Origin: CAYMZZ01 sp044463125
Lineage (GTDB): Bacteria; Bacteroidota; Bacteroidia; Chitinophagales; Chitinophagaceae
Assembly: GCA_044463125.1 (NCBI GenBank)
Contig: JBIQMS010000005.1
Span: 1-64,000 of the forward strand
Direction of reading: 5' to 3'
Length of the DNA: 64,000 bases
Each line of letters starts with the position of its first letter. Positions within the stretch are counted from its first letter, which is position 1. A program made the position numbers and the translations under genes. This document shows, piece after piece, positions 26,123 through 33,785 of the stretch. The notes under the pieces were generated by a model that saw only the letters and a list, made by a program, of their open reading frames with translations, was not told where the DNA came from and searched no databases.

Positions 26123-26154
26123 TTTGGCGAATTTATCGCCTACCCCTACCTTTG
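26123..26154 (+). promoter_or_regulatory. Promoter of rpsJ
   Basis: TTTG (26123-26126) and TACCTTTG (26147-26154) are separated by 20 bp, an ideal Bacteroidota promoter 30 bp before rpsJ. The -7 box is identical to those of rpsL and fusA. Confidence 0.75.
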
Positions 26155-26184
26155 CACTCCCAAAAGAAAATTGGGATTTTACAC

Positions 26185-26490
26185 ATGTCTCAGCGAATCA
26201 GAATCAAATTACAGTCATACGATCACAACCTGGTAGATAAATCTGCCGAAAAGATCGTGAAAACCGTTCGCAGCACTGGCGCGGTAGTTACAGGTCCTAT
26301 TCCTCTGCCTACCCGTAAGAAAATCTTCACGGTTTTGCGTTCGCCGCACGTGAATAAGAAAAGCCGCGAGCAGTTTCAACTGGCTACGCATAAGCGTTTG
26401 CTGGATATTTATACTTCCTCCAGCCGTACTGTTGATGCGCTGAGTAAGTTGGATTTGCCGAGTGGGGTGGAAGTGGAAATTAAGGCGTAG
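26185..26490 (+). CDS. rpsJ: 30S ribosomal protein S10
   Basis: S10 is part of the small-subunit head and also acts in transcription antitermination as NusE. The 101-residue product starts at ATG 26185 (MSQRIRIKLQSYDHNLVDK) and contains GPIPLPTRKKIFTVLRSPHVNKKSREQF. It ends at TAG, which is itself part of an ACGT heptad tract. Normally first in the S10 operon directly before rplC, it is separated from rplC here by 435 bp. Confidence 0.97.
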   Translation: MSQRIRIKLQSYDHNLVDKSAEKIVKTVRSTGAVVTGPIPLPTRKKIFTVLRSPHVNKKSREQFQLATHKRLLDIYTSSSRTVDALSKLDLPSGVEVEIKA

Positions 26491-26531
26491 TACGTTTTAC
26501 GTTAAACGTATTACGTAATACGTATTACGTA
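26484..26531 (+). repeat. ACGTNNT heptads after rpsJ
   Basis: About six 7-bp ACGT units start at the rpsJ stop codon (GCGTAGTACG) and run to about 26531. The tract is partly self-complementary. Confidence 0.8.
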
Positions 26532-26570
26532 TAACTTACTTTAGTGATAGTTGGTTATTGTAATCAAAAT

Positions 26571-26893
26571 TAGCTCTTAAAACATTCGTCATCTCTCAAT
26601 CAACTGCTTCGGCATTGAAAAAAGAGCTCTGACCATAAATCATTCTCCGGGTTTGTTTTAAACACGGAGATCATTAAAATAAAACAAGCCGTTCAGGGTT
26701 TGTTTACTGCCGGTACTTCTGTCATCCGCATCGGCTCAGGCCAGGCGGACACCTACGATGAGGTGAGGGACTAGCACCAGCGATCACAAGGATCGTCATT
26801 GCTAATGCTCCTGCGACTAAAGGAAAAGGTCGGTGGCTAAACGGGGATTGAAGCCTCCCGCGTACTATGTACCGGGATGTACAAGGTTGTCCC
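26571..26893 (+). ncRNA. Structured leader RNA before rplC (candidate)
   Basis: This gap has no credible frame but is rich in complementary segments. AGCTCTT (26572-26578) pairs with AAGAGCT (26622-26628). CTCCG-G-GTTT pairs with AAAC-A-CGGAG (26645-26669). CCGGTAC (26710-26716) pairs perfectly with GTACCGG (26869-26875) and closes a multiloop with hairpins CACCT/AGGTG (26750-26765), CGATC/GATCG (26781-26795), CGAC/GTCG (26814-26832) and CGGGG/TCCCG (26842-26860). GGGATG/TGTCCC (26874-26893) competes with the closing helix. It is a plausible autoregulatory ribosomal-protein leader. No known family is claimed. Confidence 0.5.
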
Positions 26894-26925
26894 AATAATC
26901 CTGCAGGCTACAAACTGTACAAACC

Positions 26926-27543
26926 ATGAAAGGTATTATTGGTAAAAAGATTGGGATGACCAGCGTCTTCGATGCCTCGGGCAAGCAAACTGCCTGCACC
27001 ATCATTGAAGCAGGTCCCTGTGTAGTAACCCAGGTTAAAACAAAAGATTCAGACGGCTACAATGCCCTCGCCCTTTCTTTCGGCGATAAGAAAGAAAAAC
27101 ACGCCAACAAGTCTGCTGTTAATCACTTCGCTAAAGCGCAGACAGCTCCCAAGAAGTTTACAAAAGAATTCCGCAACTATTCCATTGAGAAAAATATTGG
27201 TGAGACCGTTACGGTTGACATTTTCGCCGAAGGCGATAAGGTTGAAGTAGTGGGTACTACCAAGGGTAAAGGTTTCCAGGGTGTGGTAAAGCGCCATGGT
27301 TTTTCTGGTGTGGGTGATGCCACGCACGGCCAGCACGATCGTCAGCGCGCACCCGGTTCACTCGGTAACTCATCCGATGCCAGCCGTGTAATGAAAGGTA
27401 TGCGCATGGCAGGCCGCATGGGTACGGATCGTGTGAAAATGAAGGGTCTGAAAGTGGTGAAAGTATTCCCTGACAAAAACTATATCCTGATCAGCGGATC
27501 GGTTCCGGGACATAACGGCTCCATCGTATTGATCCAAAAGTAA
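26926..27543 (+). CDS. rplC: 50S ribosomal protein L3
   Basis: L3 is an early-assembly protein near the peptidyl transferase centre. The 205-residue product begins MKGIIGKKIGMTSVF and has the conserved loop GKGFQGVVKRHGFSG and GSLGNSSDASRVMKGMRMAGRMG. It heads the contiguous S10-spc gene series to secY. No TAnnTTTG promoter is obvious immediately upstream. Transcription could come from the rpsJ promoter through the structured 435-bp gap or from within it. Confidence 0.98.
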   Translation: MKGIIGKKIGMTSVFDASGKQTACTIIEAGPCVVTQVKTKDSDGYNALALSFGDKKEKHANKSAVNHFAKAQTAPKKFTKEFRNYSIEKNIGETVTVDIFAEGDKVEVVGTTKGKGFQGVVKRHGFSGVGDATHGQHDRQRAPGSLGNSSDASRVMKGMRMAGRMGTDRVKMKGLKVVKVFPDKNYILISGSVPGHNGSIVLIQK

Positions 27544-27613
27544 TTTCAACCCATAGCAATCCCAACAACCTCTTGCCGGCATTTATGCCGGAAAAAGGCA
27601 AAAAGAAAATAAA

Positions 27614-28246
27614 ATGCAAGTAGACGTTTTAGATAGCAAAGGAAAAAAGACCGGCAGGTCGGTTGATCTTCCTGACGAGATTTTCGGTATCGAGCCCAAT
27701 GATCACGTGATCTATCTCGCCGTAAAACAATACCTGGCCGCGCAGCGCCAGGGTACGCACAAGGTGAAAACCCGTGCGGAAGTGAAGGGTGCCAGCCGCA
27801 AACTGCACCGCCAGAAGGGCACAGGTGGTAGCCGTAAGGGTAATATCCGCAACCCATTGTATAAGGGTGGTGGTACCATTTTCGGACCCAAGCCCCACAG
27901 CTATGATATCAAACTGAACCGTAAGGTGAAGGACCTGGCTAAAATGTCGGCCCTTACCTATAAGGCGAAAGAAAATGCGATTGTTGTTGTAGAAGACATC
28001 AATCTGGAAGCGCCCAAGACCAAAACGGTGATGGATATCCTGAACAATCTGAACCTGGCCGATAAGAAGCTGATGCTGATCCAGGACGCCAGCGATATCA
28101 ACCTGCAAATGAGCGTGCGCAACGTACCCTCCGTACTGGGTGTTGCTCTGAGCGATATCAATACTTATGACATCATGAATTCAGAAGTATTGCTGCTCAC
28201 CGAAAGCGCGGCGAAGATTTTTGCAGAAGAGGAAGTGGAGGCATAA
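27614..28246 (+). CDS. rplD: 50S ribosomal protein L4
   Basis: L4 lines the peptide exit tunnel and in some bacteria regulates the S10 operon. The 210-residue product has QRQGTHKVKTRAEVKG, then RKLHRQKGTGGSRKGN, the conserved tunnel loop. The C-terminal ends acidic (AEEEVEA). It follows rplC by 70 bp and is separated from rplW by 105 bp carrying an inverted ACGT repeat. Confidence 0.98.
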   Translation: MQVDVLDSKGKKTGRSVDLPDEIFGIEPNDHVIYLAVKQYLAAQRQGTHKVKTRAEVKGASRKLHRQKGTGGSRKGNIRNPLYKGGGTIFGPKPHSYDIKLNRKVKDLAKMSALTYKAKENAIVVVEDINLEAPKTKTVMDILNNLNLADKKLMLIQDASDINLQMSVRNVPSVLGVALSDINTYDIMNSEVLLLTESAAKIFAEEEVEA

Positions 28247-28251
28247 GCCGG

Positions 28252-28347
28252 TTGTAGGTAGTACGTTATACGTAGTACGTTTTAAACGGAATCGTATCGC
28301 GTGCAGCAAGCAACGTAGAACGTAAAACGTAAAACTTAAAACTTAAT
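28252..28347 (+). repeat. Inverted ACGT heptads between rplD and rplW
   Basis: The left arm GTACGTTATACGTAGTACG (28261-28279) and the right arm around 28311-28345 (AACGTAGAACGTAAAACG...) are imperfect inverse complements built from 7-bp units. They could form a hairpin in the middle of the operon mRNA. Confidence 0.75.
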
Positions 28348-28351
28348 TCAG

Positions 28352-28651
28352 ATGAAACTTTCTGAAGTACTGATAAAACCCATTTTGACCGAAAAGGCAA
28401 ATGCGCAGCAGGAAAAACTGCATCGCTATGCCTTCAAAGTGGCCCGTAAAGCGAATAAGCTGGAGATCAAGAAAGCGATCGAGAGCTTTTACGGTGTGAA
28501 TGTAACCGCGGTTAATACCAGTGTGGTGCCCGGTAAGAACAAGAGCCGCTTTACCAAGGCTGGCGTTATTTCCGGACGTAAGCCCGCTTACAAGAAGGCT
28601 TATGTTACCGTAGCCGAAGGCGAAAGCATCGATCTGTACGCGAATATTTAA
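28352..28651 (+). CDS. rplW: 50S ribosomal protein L23
   Basis: L23 surrounds the tunnel exit and docks trigger factor and SRP. The 99-residue product begins MKLSEVLIKPILTEKA and contains YAFKVARKANKLEIKKAIE and VTAVNTSVVPGK, all family-typical. The start codon follows 6 bp after the end of the heptad repeat block. rplB follows after 92 bp with no gene in between. Confidence 0.97.
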   Translation: MKLSEVLIKPILTEKANAQQEKLHRYAFKVARKANKLEIKKAIESFYGVNVTAVNTSVVPGKNKSRFTKAGVISGRKPAYKKAYVTVAEGESIDLYANI

Positions 28652-28743
28652 TCAATCAGCTCCGCCAGGCGAAAGCCGGCGAGCGAAGAATGGCAATCAA
28701 CCGCCGCGAAGTGTTGAGTGATGAATAAATAAAGAACTGAACA

Positions 28744-29580
28744 ATGGCATTAAGAAAATTTAAACCCGTTACCGCCGGTACGCGCTGGAGAATTGGAAAC
28801 GCGTATGCGGAAGTAACGACTAATGTTCCTGAAAAAAGCCTGCTGGAATCAAAGAAAAGCACCGGCGGTCGTAACTCTTCAGGCCACCTGAGCATGCGCT
28901 ATCGCGGCGGTGGTCACAAGAAGAAATATCGTATCATCGACTTCAAGCGTAAGAAAGAAGGTGTAGCAGAAGTGCTGACTATTGAATACGATCCGAACCG
29001 CACCGCCTTCATCGCACTGGTGCAGTATGCGGATGGTGAAAAGCGTTATATCCTCGCTCCCCAGGGATTGCAGGTGGGCGCGAAAGTGGAAAGCGGTGAT
29101 GCCGTGGCCCCCGAAATTGGCAATGCGCTTCAGATGAAGAACATGCCCCTGGGTACCAACGTTCACAATATTGAAATGCAACCTGGTCAGGGAGGCAAGC
29201 TGGCCCGCAGTGCCGGTTCATCCGCTCAGTTGACCAACAAGGAAGAAAGATATGCGGTATTAAAAATGCCTTCCGGCGAACTACGTAAAGTATTGATCAA
29301 TTGCTACGCTACCGTGGGTGTGGTGAGCAACAGCGATCATAGCCTGCAGAGCATGGGTAAAGCCGGCCGCAACCGTTGGAAAGGTATCCGCCCCCGCAAC
29401 CGTGGTGTGGCTATGAACCCTGTAGATCACCCGATGGGTGGTGGTGAAGGTAAGGCATCCGGTGGTCAGCCCCGCAGCCGTACCGGCCAGTACTCAAAAG
29501 GTCTGAAAACACGTACCAAAGGAAAAGCCAGCGATAAGCTGATCATCCAGCGGAAAAACGGAAGCAAACTGGCGAAGTAA
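28744..29580 (+). CDS. rplB: 50S ribosomal protein L2
   Basis: L2 is needed for subunit joining and peptidyl transfer. The 278-residue protein has GRNSSGHLSMRYRGGGHKK, a RIIDFKR segment, NVHNIEMQPGQGGKLARSAG and the C-terminal GVAMNPVDHPMGGGEGK with the conserved His region. It is full length. The stop is followed by a short inverted A/T-rich repeat before rpsS. Confidence 0.98.
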   Translation: MALRKFKPVTAGTRWRIGNAYAEVTTNVPEKSLLESKKSTGGRNSSGHLSMRYRGGGHKKKYRIIDFKRKKEGVAEVLTIEYDPNRTAFIALVQYADGEKRYILAPQGLQVGAKVESGDAVAPEIGNALQMKNMPLGTNVHNIEMQPGQGGKLARSAGSSAQLTNKEERYAVLKMPSGELRKVLINCYATVGVVSNSDHSLQSMGKAGRNRWKGIRPRNRGVAMNPVDHPMGGGEGKASGGQPRSRTGQYSKGLKTRTKGKASDKLIIQRKNGSKLAK

Positions 29581-29582
29581 TT

Positions 29583-29656
29583 AGCTAATTCGAAAATTTG
29601 AAGATTTGATTCAGCCAGAACTCAAGTCGACAAATTCATAAATTATCAAATAAACA
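29583..29656 (+). repeat. A/T-rich inverted repeat between rplB and rpsS
   Basis: A left arm with AAAATTTGAAGATTTGA (about 29594-29610) faces a right arm with CAAATTCATAAATTATCAAA (about 29632-29651) that is roughly its inverse complement. A related block precedes rpsC at about 30411-30463. It could be an A/T-rich family of the same kind of inverted intergenic repeat. Confidence 0.5.
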
Positions 29657-29658
29657 AC

Positions 29659-29925
29659 ATGGCTCGTTCGATTAAAAAAGGTCCTTATATCGCCACTCAC
29701 CTTGAAAAGAAGGTGATGGCAATGAACGAAGGCAAGTCCAAAAAATCGGTGATCAAAACCTGGAGCCGTCGCTCTACCATTTCACCTGATTTTGTGGGCC
29801 ACACATTTGCGGTGCACAATGGCAACAAGTTTATTCCGGTTTATGTAACGGAATTTATGGTGGGTCATAAACTGGGTGAGTTTGCACCTACCCGCCAGTT
29901 CAAAGGACATTCGAAAAAAGACTAA
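29659..29925 (+). CDS. rpsS: 30S ribosomal protein S19
   Basis: S19 binds 16S rRNA with S13 in the small-subunit head. The 88-residue product starts MARSIKKGPYIATHLEKKV and contains IKTWSRRSTISPDFVGHTFAVHNG split over its middle, with GHKLGEFAPTRQFKGHSKKD at the end. It is full length. rplV follows after 75 bp. Confidence 0.97.
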   Translation: MARSIKKGPYIATHLEKKVMAMNEGKSKKSVIKTWSRRSTISPDFVGHTFAVHNGNKFIPVYVTEFMVGHKLGEFAPTRQFKGHSKKD

Positions 29926-30000
29926 TCAGGTAGCGGGAACCCGGGTGCCGGTTGCAATGACCGATGCTTTCGGAAATGACCCTGCCAAAAATGAATAAAG

Positions 30001-30336
30001 ATGGAAGCAGTAGCTAAACTTAGAAACTATCCCACATCGCCCCGCAAAATGCGCTTGCTGGCCGACCTGATCCGTGGTCAGCGTGTAGACAAGGTATTGG
30101 CTGAGCTGGAGCATAACCCCAAGCATCCTGCCGTACCCTTGCGCAAACTGGTGCTGAGCGCTATCAGCAACTGGAAACAGAAGAACGAAGGTGGTGATGA
30201 GAGCCAGTTGTTTGTAAAAACAATCTTTGTGGATGGTGCGCGCACGCTGAAGCGTATGCGTCCCGCTCCCCAGGGTCGTGGATACCGCGTTCGCAAACGC
30301 AGCAATCATGTAACGGTGATCGTGGATACCAAGTAA
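30001..30336 (+). CDS. rplV: 50S ribosomal protein L22
   Basis: L22 extends a beta hairpin into the exit tunnel. The 111-residue product has NYPTSPRKMRLLADLIRG, SAISNWKQKN and the tunnel hairpin with RTLKRMRPAPQGRGYRVRKR followed by SNHVTVIV. The length is usual for the family. A 132-bp gap with an A/T-rich inverted repeat precedes rpsC. Confidence 0.97.
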   Translation: MEAVAKLRNYPTSPRKMRLLADLIRGQRVDKVLAELEHNPKHPAVPLRKLVLSAISNWKQKNEGGDESQLFVKTIFVDGARTLKRMRPAPQGRGYRVRKRSNHVTVIVDTK

Positions 30337-30404
30337 GAACAATAACAACGTGTGAAACCGGAAAGTAAACAGAACCTTGCTCTTTCCAGTACACAGGCAA
30401 ATAA

Positions 30405-30466
30405 AGAAAACGATTTGATGTGATGAAATAGTCAAATTTCCACATCTACAAATTATCAAATTTAGA
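30405..30466 (+). repeat. A/T-rich inverted repeat before rpsC
   Basis: GATTTGATGTGATGAAAT on the left and CAAATTATCAAATTT on the right (ending at about 30463) are roughly inverse complements and resemble the block after rplB. Confidence 0.45.
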
Positions 30467-30468
30467 AA

Positions 30469-31233
30469 ATGGGTCAAAAAGCAAATCCGATCGGCAACAG
30501 GTTAGGTATCATCCGTGGATGGGAATCCAACTGGTATGGCAGCAAGAAAGACTTCGCTTCCAAACTGATCGAGGACAACAAGATCAGGACTTACCTGAAC
30601 GCCCGTATCAATAAAGGTGGCATTTCGAAGATCGTGATCGAGCGTACGCTGGGCAAGCTGATCATTACTATCCATACTTCCAAACCCGGTATCATCATCG
30701 GTAAGGGTGGTGGAGAAGTGGATCGCATTAAGGAAGAGCTGAAGAAGCTGACTGGCAAGGATGATGTGCAGATCAATATCCTCGAGATTCGCCGTCCTGA
30801 ACTGGATGCGATGATTGTAGGTGATACCATCGCCCGCCAGATTGAGAACCGTATCAATTTCAAGCGTGCTACCAAAATGGCGATTGCTTCTGCCCTGCGT
30901 ATGGGTGCGGAAGGTATCAAGATCAAATTGAGCGGCCGCCTGGGTGGTGCTGAGATCGCCCGTAGCGAAGAGTTCAAGCAAGGTCGTGTACCCCTGCATA
31001 CATTCCGTATGGATATTGACTACGCCAACGTATTTGCACAAACCGTTTACGGAAAGATTGGTATCAAAGTGTGGATTTGTAAAGGTGAAGTACTGGCCAA
31101 GCGTGATCTGAACCCCAATTTCGTAGGTGGTAAGAGCGATGTAAGCGATCGCCGCGAACGCGGAGGAGATCGTGGTGACCGTCGCGATGATCGTCGCGGA
31201 GGCGGACGTGGCCGTGGAGACAGAAGAAACTAA
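30469..31233 (+). CDS. rpsC: 30S ribosomal protein S3
   Basis: S3 lies at the mRNA entry of the small subunit and has helicase-linked Arg/Lys residues. The 254-residue product has the KH domain (PGIIIGKGGGEVDRIKEEL) and the C-terminal S3 domain (GRLGGAEIARSEEFKQGRVP). A tail of about 30 residues after residue 223 is rich in Arg, Gly and Asp (GGDRGDRRDDRRGGGRGRG). This tail is longer than in E. coli S3 and is likely disordered. Confidence 0.97.
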   Translation: MGQKANPIGNRLGIIRGWESNWYGSKKDFASKLIEDNKIRTYLNARINKGGISKIVIERTLGKLIITIHTSKPGIIIGKGGGEVDRIKEELKKLTGKDDVQINILEIRRPELDAMIVGDTIARQIENRINFKRATKMAIASALRMGAEGIKIKLSGRLGGAEIARSEEFKQGRVPLHTFRMDIDYANVFAQTVYGKIGIKVWICKGEVLAKRDLNPNFVGGKSDVSDRRERGGDRGDRRDDRRGGGRGRGDRRN

Positions 31234-31301
31234 TATTCGCTAATTAGCCGATGTGAGGGTAGCTAAGCAAGGCAGGAATCACATCCCCAAATTGTATAAA
31301 G

Positions 31302-31724
31302 ATGTTACAACCGAAAAGAACGAAGCACAGGAAGATGCAGAAAGGCCGCATGAAGGGCGATGCCAAGAGGGGTACAACCATCTCTTTTGGAAGCTATGCC
31401 CTGAAGGCTCTTGATTCGCATTGGATCACCGACCGCCAGATTGAAGCGGCTCGTCAGGCCCTGACCCGTGAAATGAAAAGGGAAGGTAACGTGTGGATCC
31501 GCATTTTCCCCGACAAGCCCATTACCCGTAAGCCTTTGGAAGTAAGGATGGGTAAAGGTAAAGGTAACCTTGAGTTCTGGGCCGCCGTGGTACAACCCGG
31601 TCGCATCATCTTCGAAATTGATGGCGTAAACGAGCAGGTAGCCCGCGCTGCCCTGGCACTCGCTGCCGGCAAGCTTCCCATCAAGACGAAGTTTATCATG
31701 AGAAGGGACCTGGTAACTGCCTAA
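31302..31724 (+). CDS. rplP: 50S ribosomal protein L16
   Basis: L16 supports the A-site region of the large subunit. The 140-residue product begins MLQPKRTKHRKMQKGRMKG and contains ISFGSYALKAL, then the VWIRIFPDKPITRKPLEVRM stretch followed by GKGKG. It has the usual length and ends close to rpmC (11 bp). Confidence 0.97.
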   Translation: MLQPKRTKHRKMQKGRMKGDAKRGTTISFGSYALKALDSHWITDRQIEAARQALTREMKREGNVWIRIFPDKPITRKPLEVRMGKGKGNLEFWAAVVQPGRIIFEIDGVNEQVARAALALAAGKLPIKTKFIMRRDLVTA

Positions 31725-31735
31725 AAAATACAACT

Positions 31736-31945
31736 ATGTCAAAGAATACAGATTTTGTAAAAAGCATACGCGCCATGAGCGAGAGCGATATCAAAGCCCG
31801 CCTGGAAGAAGATAAGCAGCGCCTGAAAAAGCTGGAATTTGCCCATGCCATTTCTCCGCTGGAAAACCCTATGAGCATCCGCGGACTGCGTCGTGAAATC
31901 GCGCGCCTGCAGACTGAACTGAAGTTAAAGCAATCAACTAAATAA
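31736..31945 (+). CDS. rpmC: 50S ribosomal protein L29
   Basis: L29 is a small two-helix protein near the tunnel exit. The 69-residue product has the family pattern of an N-terminal helix (MSESDIKARLEEDKQRLKKL), the conserved HAISPLENPMSIR turn, and a C-terminal basic helix (RREIARLQTELKL). It sits tightly between rplP (11 bp) and rpsQ (7 bp). Confidence 0.95.
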   Translation: MSKNTDFVKSIRAMSESDIKARLEEDKQRLKKLEFAHAISPLENPMSIRGLRREIARLQTELKLKQSTK

Positions 31946-31952
31946 CGAAAAG

Positions 31953-32210
31953 ATGGCTGAAAGAAATTTAAGAAAGATCCGGATTGGTGTGGTTACCAGC
32001 AACAAGATGACCAAGACCATCACTGTGGCGGTAGAACGCCGGGTGAAACACCCGATCTATGGCAAGTTCGTGAAAAAGACGACCAAGTTCCATGCACATG
32101 ATGAGAAGAATGAGTGCAGCATTGGCGATACCGTGAAGATCATGGAAACCCGCCCGCTCAGCAAGACCAAGCGCTGGAGACTGGTGGAAGTGGTAGAGAA
32201 AGTGAAGTAA
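31953..32210 (+). CDS. rpsQ: 30S ribosomal protein S17
   Basis: S17 is an OB-fold primary binder of 16S rRNA. The 85-residue product has GVVTSNKMTKTITVAVERRV, the HPIYGKFVKKTTKFHAHDE stretch and GDTVKIMETRPLSKTKRWRL, all typical. It starts 7 bp after the rpmC stop. A 102-bp gap with a short CCGCC-TGT-GGCGG hairpin (32223-32235) separates it from rplN. Confidence 0.97.
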   Translation: MAERNLRKIRIGVVTSNKMTKTITVAVERRVKHPIYGKFVKKTTKFHAHDEKNECSIGDTVKIMETRPLSKTKRWRLVEVVEKVK

Positions 32211-32312
32211 TAAGCCCCCTTTCCGCCTGTGGCGGACCGGGACCCGATAAAACTTGAACAATAATAATAATAAATCTAAACCCTTCCGGATGGAGGGGAT
32301 TTGGGAGGCAAA

Positions 32313-32681
32313 ATGATTCAGCAAGAAAGCCGTTTAAATGTGGCGGATAACAGTGGCGCGAAAGAAGTGCTTTGTATCCGCGTATTAGGCAACAGCGGTC
32401 AGCGTTATGCAGGCATCGGCGACAAGATCGTTGTTACCGTAAAAGACGCAATACCTGCAGGTGGCATCAAAAAAGGTACTGTGGCCAAGGCCGTGATTGT
32501 GCGTACCACCAACAAGCTGCGCCGCAAAGACGGATCCTATATCCGCTTCGACGACAATGCAGTGGTAATTCTGAACCAGGCCGATGAACCCCGCGGTACC
32601 CGCATCTTCGGGCCTGTTGCCCGTGAGTTGCGCGACAAGGGATACATGAAGATCGTTTCCCTGGCGCCTGAGGTACTTTAA
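32313..32681 (+). CDS. rplN: 50S ribosomal protein L14
   Basis: L14 forms an inter-subunit bridge. The 122-residue product starts MIQQESRLNVADNSGAKEV, the canonical start; a TTG 12 bp upstream is rejected. GGIKKGTVAKAVIVRT and RIFGPVARELRDKGYMKIVS are diagnostic. A 111-bp gap before rplX carries a partial CTCACGC-type heptad arm. Confidence 0.98.
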   Translation: MIQQESRLNVADNSGAKEVLCIRVLGNSGQRYAGIGDKIVVTVKDAIPAGGIKKGTVAKAVIVRTTNKLRRKDGSYIRFDDNAVVILNQADEPRGTRIFGPVARELRDKGYMKIVSLAPEVL

Positions 32682-32721
32682 ATTGTAAACAGGAGCGGAA
32701 GGAGCATTGACCCGGTAGCTT

Positions 32722-32752
32722 AAGCTCATGCATCATGCCTCACGCTTCACGA
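32722..32752 (+). repeat. Single arm of GTGARNC-type repeat
   Basis: CATGCATCATGCCTCACGCT and the following TCACGA are inverse-complement heptads of the GTGARNC family, present as one arm only between rplN and rplX. No matching left arm is seen nearby. Confidence 0.55.
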
Positions 32753-32792
32753 TAAAAAACATTCCGCAAAAACGGAGTAAAGAACAGATAAA

Positions 32793-33137
32793 ATGAAAAC
32801 AAGATTCAAACCAAAGTACAATATCCGGAAAGGGGATACTGTAGTGGTGATTGCCGGGGACGACAAGGACCTCGCCAAGCCCCGCACGGTTAAAGAAGTA
32901 TTGGTGGATGAAGCGAAAGTGATCGTGGAAGGTGTGAACATCATCACCAAGCACAGCAAGCCTTCAGCCCAGAATACCAAGGGTGGTATTGTGAAAAAGG
33001 AAGCCCCCATCCACATCAGCAACGTAATGCTTTGGGATGCAGCTCAAAAATCCGGCGCCCGCGTAACCCGCGTTCGCAAGGAAGGCAAGACAGAGCTGGT
33101 ATTTAAAACTAAAAATGCACAGGGAGGTAAGAAATAA
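32793..33137 (+). CDS. rplX: 50S ribosomal protein L24
   Basis: L24 is an assembly-initiator protein with a KOW domain. The 114-residue product has NIRKGDTVVVIAGDDKDLAK at the N-terminus and the KHSKPSAQNTKGGIVKKEAP stretch, then HISNVML. It is slightly longer than the E. coli protein, as in other Bacteroidota. Its TAA stop shares one base with the ATG of rplE, so the two are translationally coupled. Confidence 0.96.
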   Translation: MKTRFKPKYNIRKGDTVVVIAGDDKDLAKPRTVKEVLVDEAKVIVEGVNIITKHSKPSAQNTKGGIVKKEAPIHISNVMLWDAAQKSGARVTRVRKEGKTELVFKTKNAQGGKK

Positions 33138-33718
33138 TGAGCACGAAAACATATTCCCCCAGGCTGGCAGATAAGTACAGGAAAGACGTAGTTCCTGCAC
33201 TGGTAAAAAAATTCGGTTACGGTTCCGTAATGCAGGCGCCGAAACTGGAAAAAATTTGCCTGAACCGTGGCGTTAACGGCGCGGTTGCCGACAAGAAACT
33301 GGTTGATATTGCAGTAGAAGAACTGTCGACCATCACCGGACAAAAAGCGGTTGCTACCAACTCGAAGAAGGATATCTCCAACTTCAAGCTGCGTAAAAAT
33401 ATGCCCATCGGTGCGCGCGTAACCCTGCGTGGTGAAAAGATGTATGAGTTTCTCGACAGGCTCATCTCTGTAGCGCTGCCCCGTGTACGCGATTTCAAAG
33501 GCGTAAATGAAAAATCCTTTGATGGCCGTGGTAACTATACCCTTGGTGTAACGGAGCAGATCATTTTCCCGGAGATTGATATCGACAAAGTGAATAAGAT
33601 CACCGGTCTGGATATCACCTTCGTAACCACTGCCCAAACCGACGAAGAGGCATTTGAACTGCTGAAGGAACTGGGTATGCCTTTCCGTAATGTAAAACCT
33701 GTAAACCAGGACAACTAA
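33137..33718 (+). CDS. rplE: 50S ribosomal protein L5
   Basis: L5 binds 5S rRNA and the P-site tRNA region. The 193-residue product has PRLADKYRKDVVPALVKKFG at the N-terminus, TGQKAVATNSKKDISNFKLR, VTLRGEKMYEFLDRLISVAL and DFKGVNEKSFDGRGNY. The last of these is the usual RDF-G-GNY signature region. Its ATG overlaps the rplX stop by one base. Confidence 0.97.
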   Translation: MSTKTYSPRLADKYRKDVVPALVKKFGYGSVMQAPKLEKICLNRGVNGAVADKKLVDIAVEELSTITGQKAVATNSKKDISNFKLRKNMPIGARVTLRGEKMYEFLDRLISVALPRVRDFKGVNEKSFDGRGNYTLGVTEQIIFPEIDIDKVNKITGLDITFVTTAQTDEEAFELLKELGMPFRNVKPVNQDN

Positions 33719-33785
33719 TCATTCAACTTCATCTGTCGGGCTCTGCCCGTGATGAAAAAATTATAATCGAAAATTAAATTCAATT

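Noticed and set aside
30411..30468. Promoter before rpsC
   Set aside because: Short A/T-rich segments resemble boxes, but none has the TAnnTTTG/TTG spacing, and the arms look like an inverted repeat.
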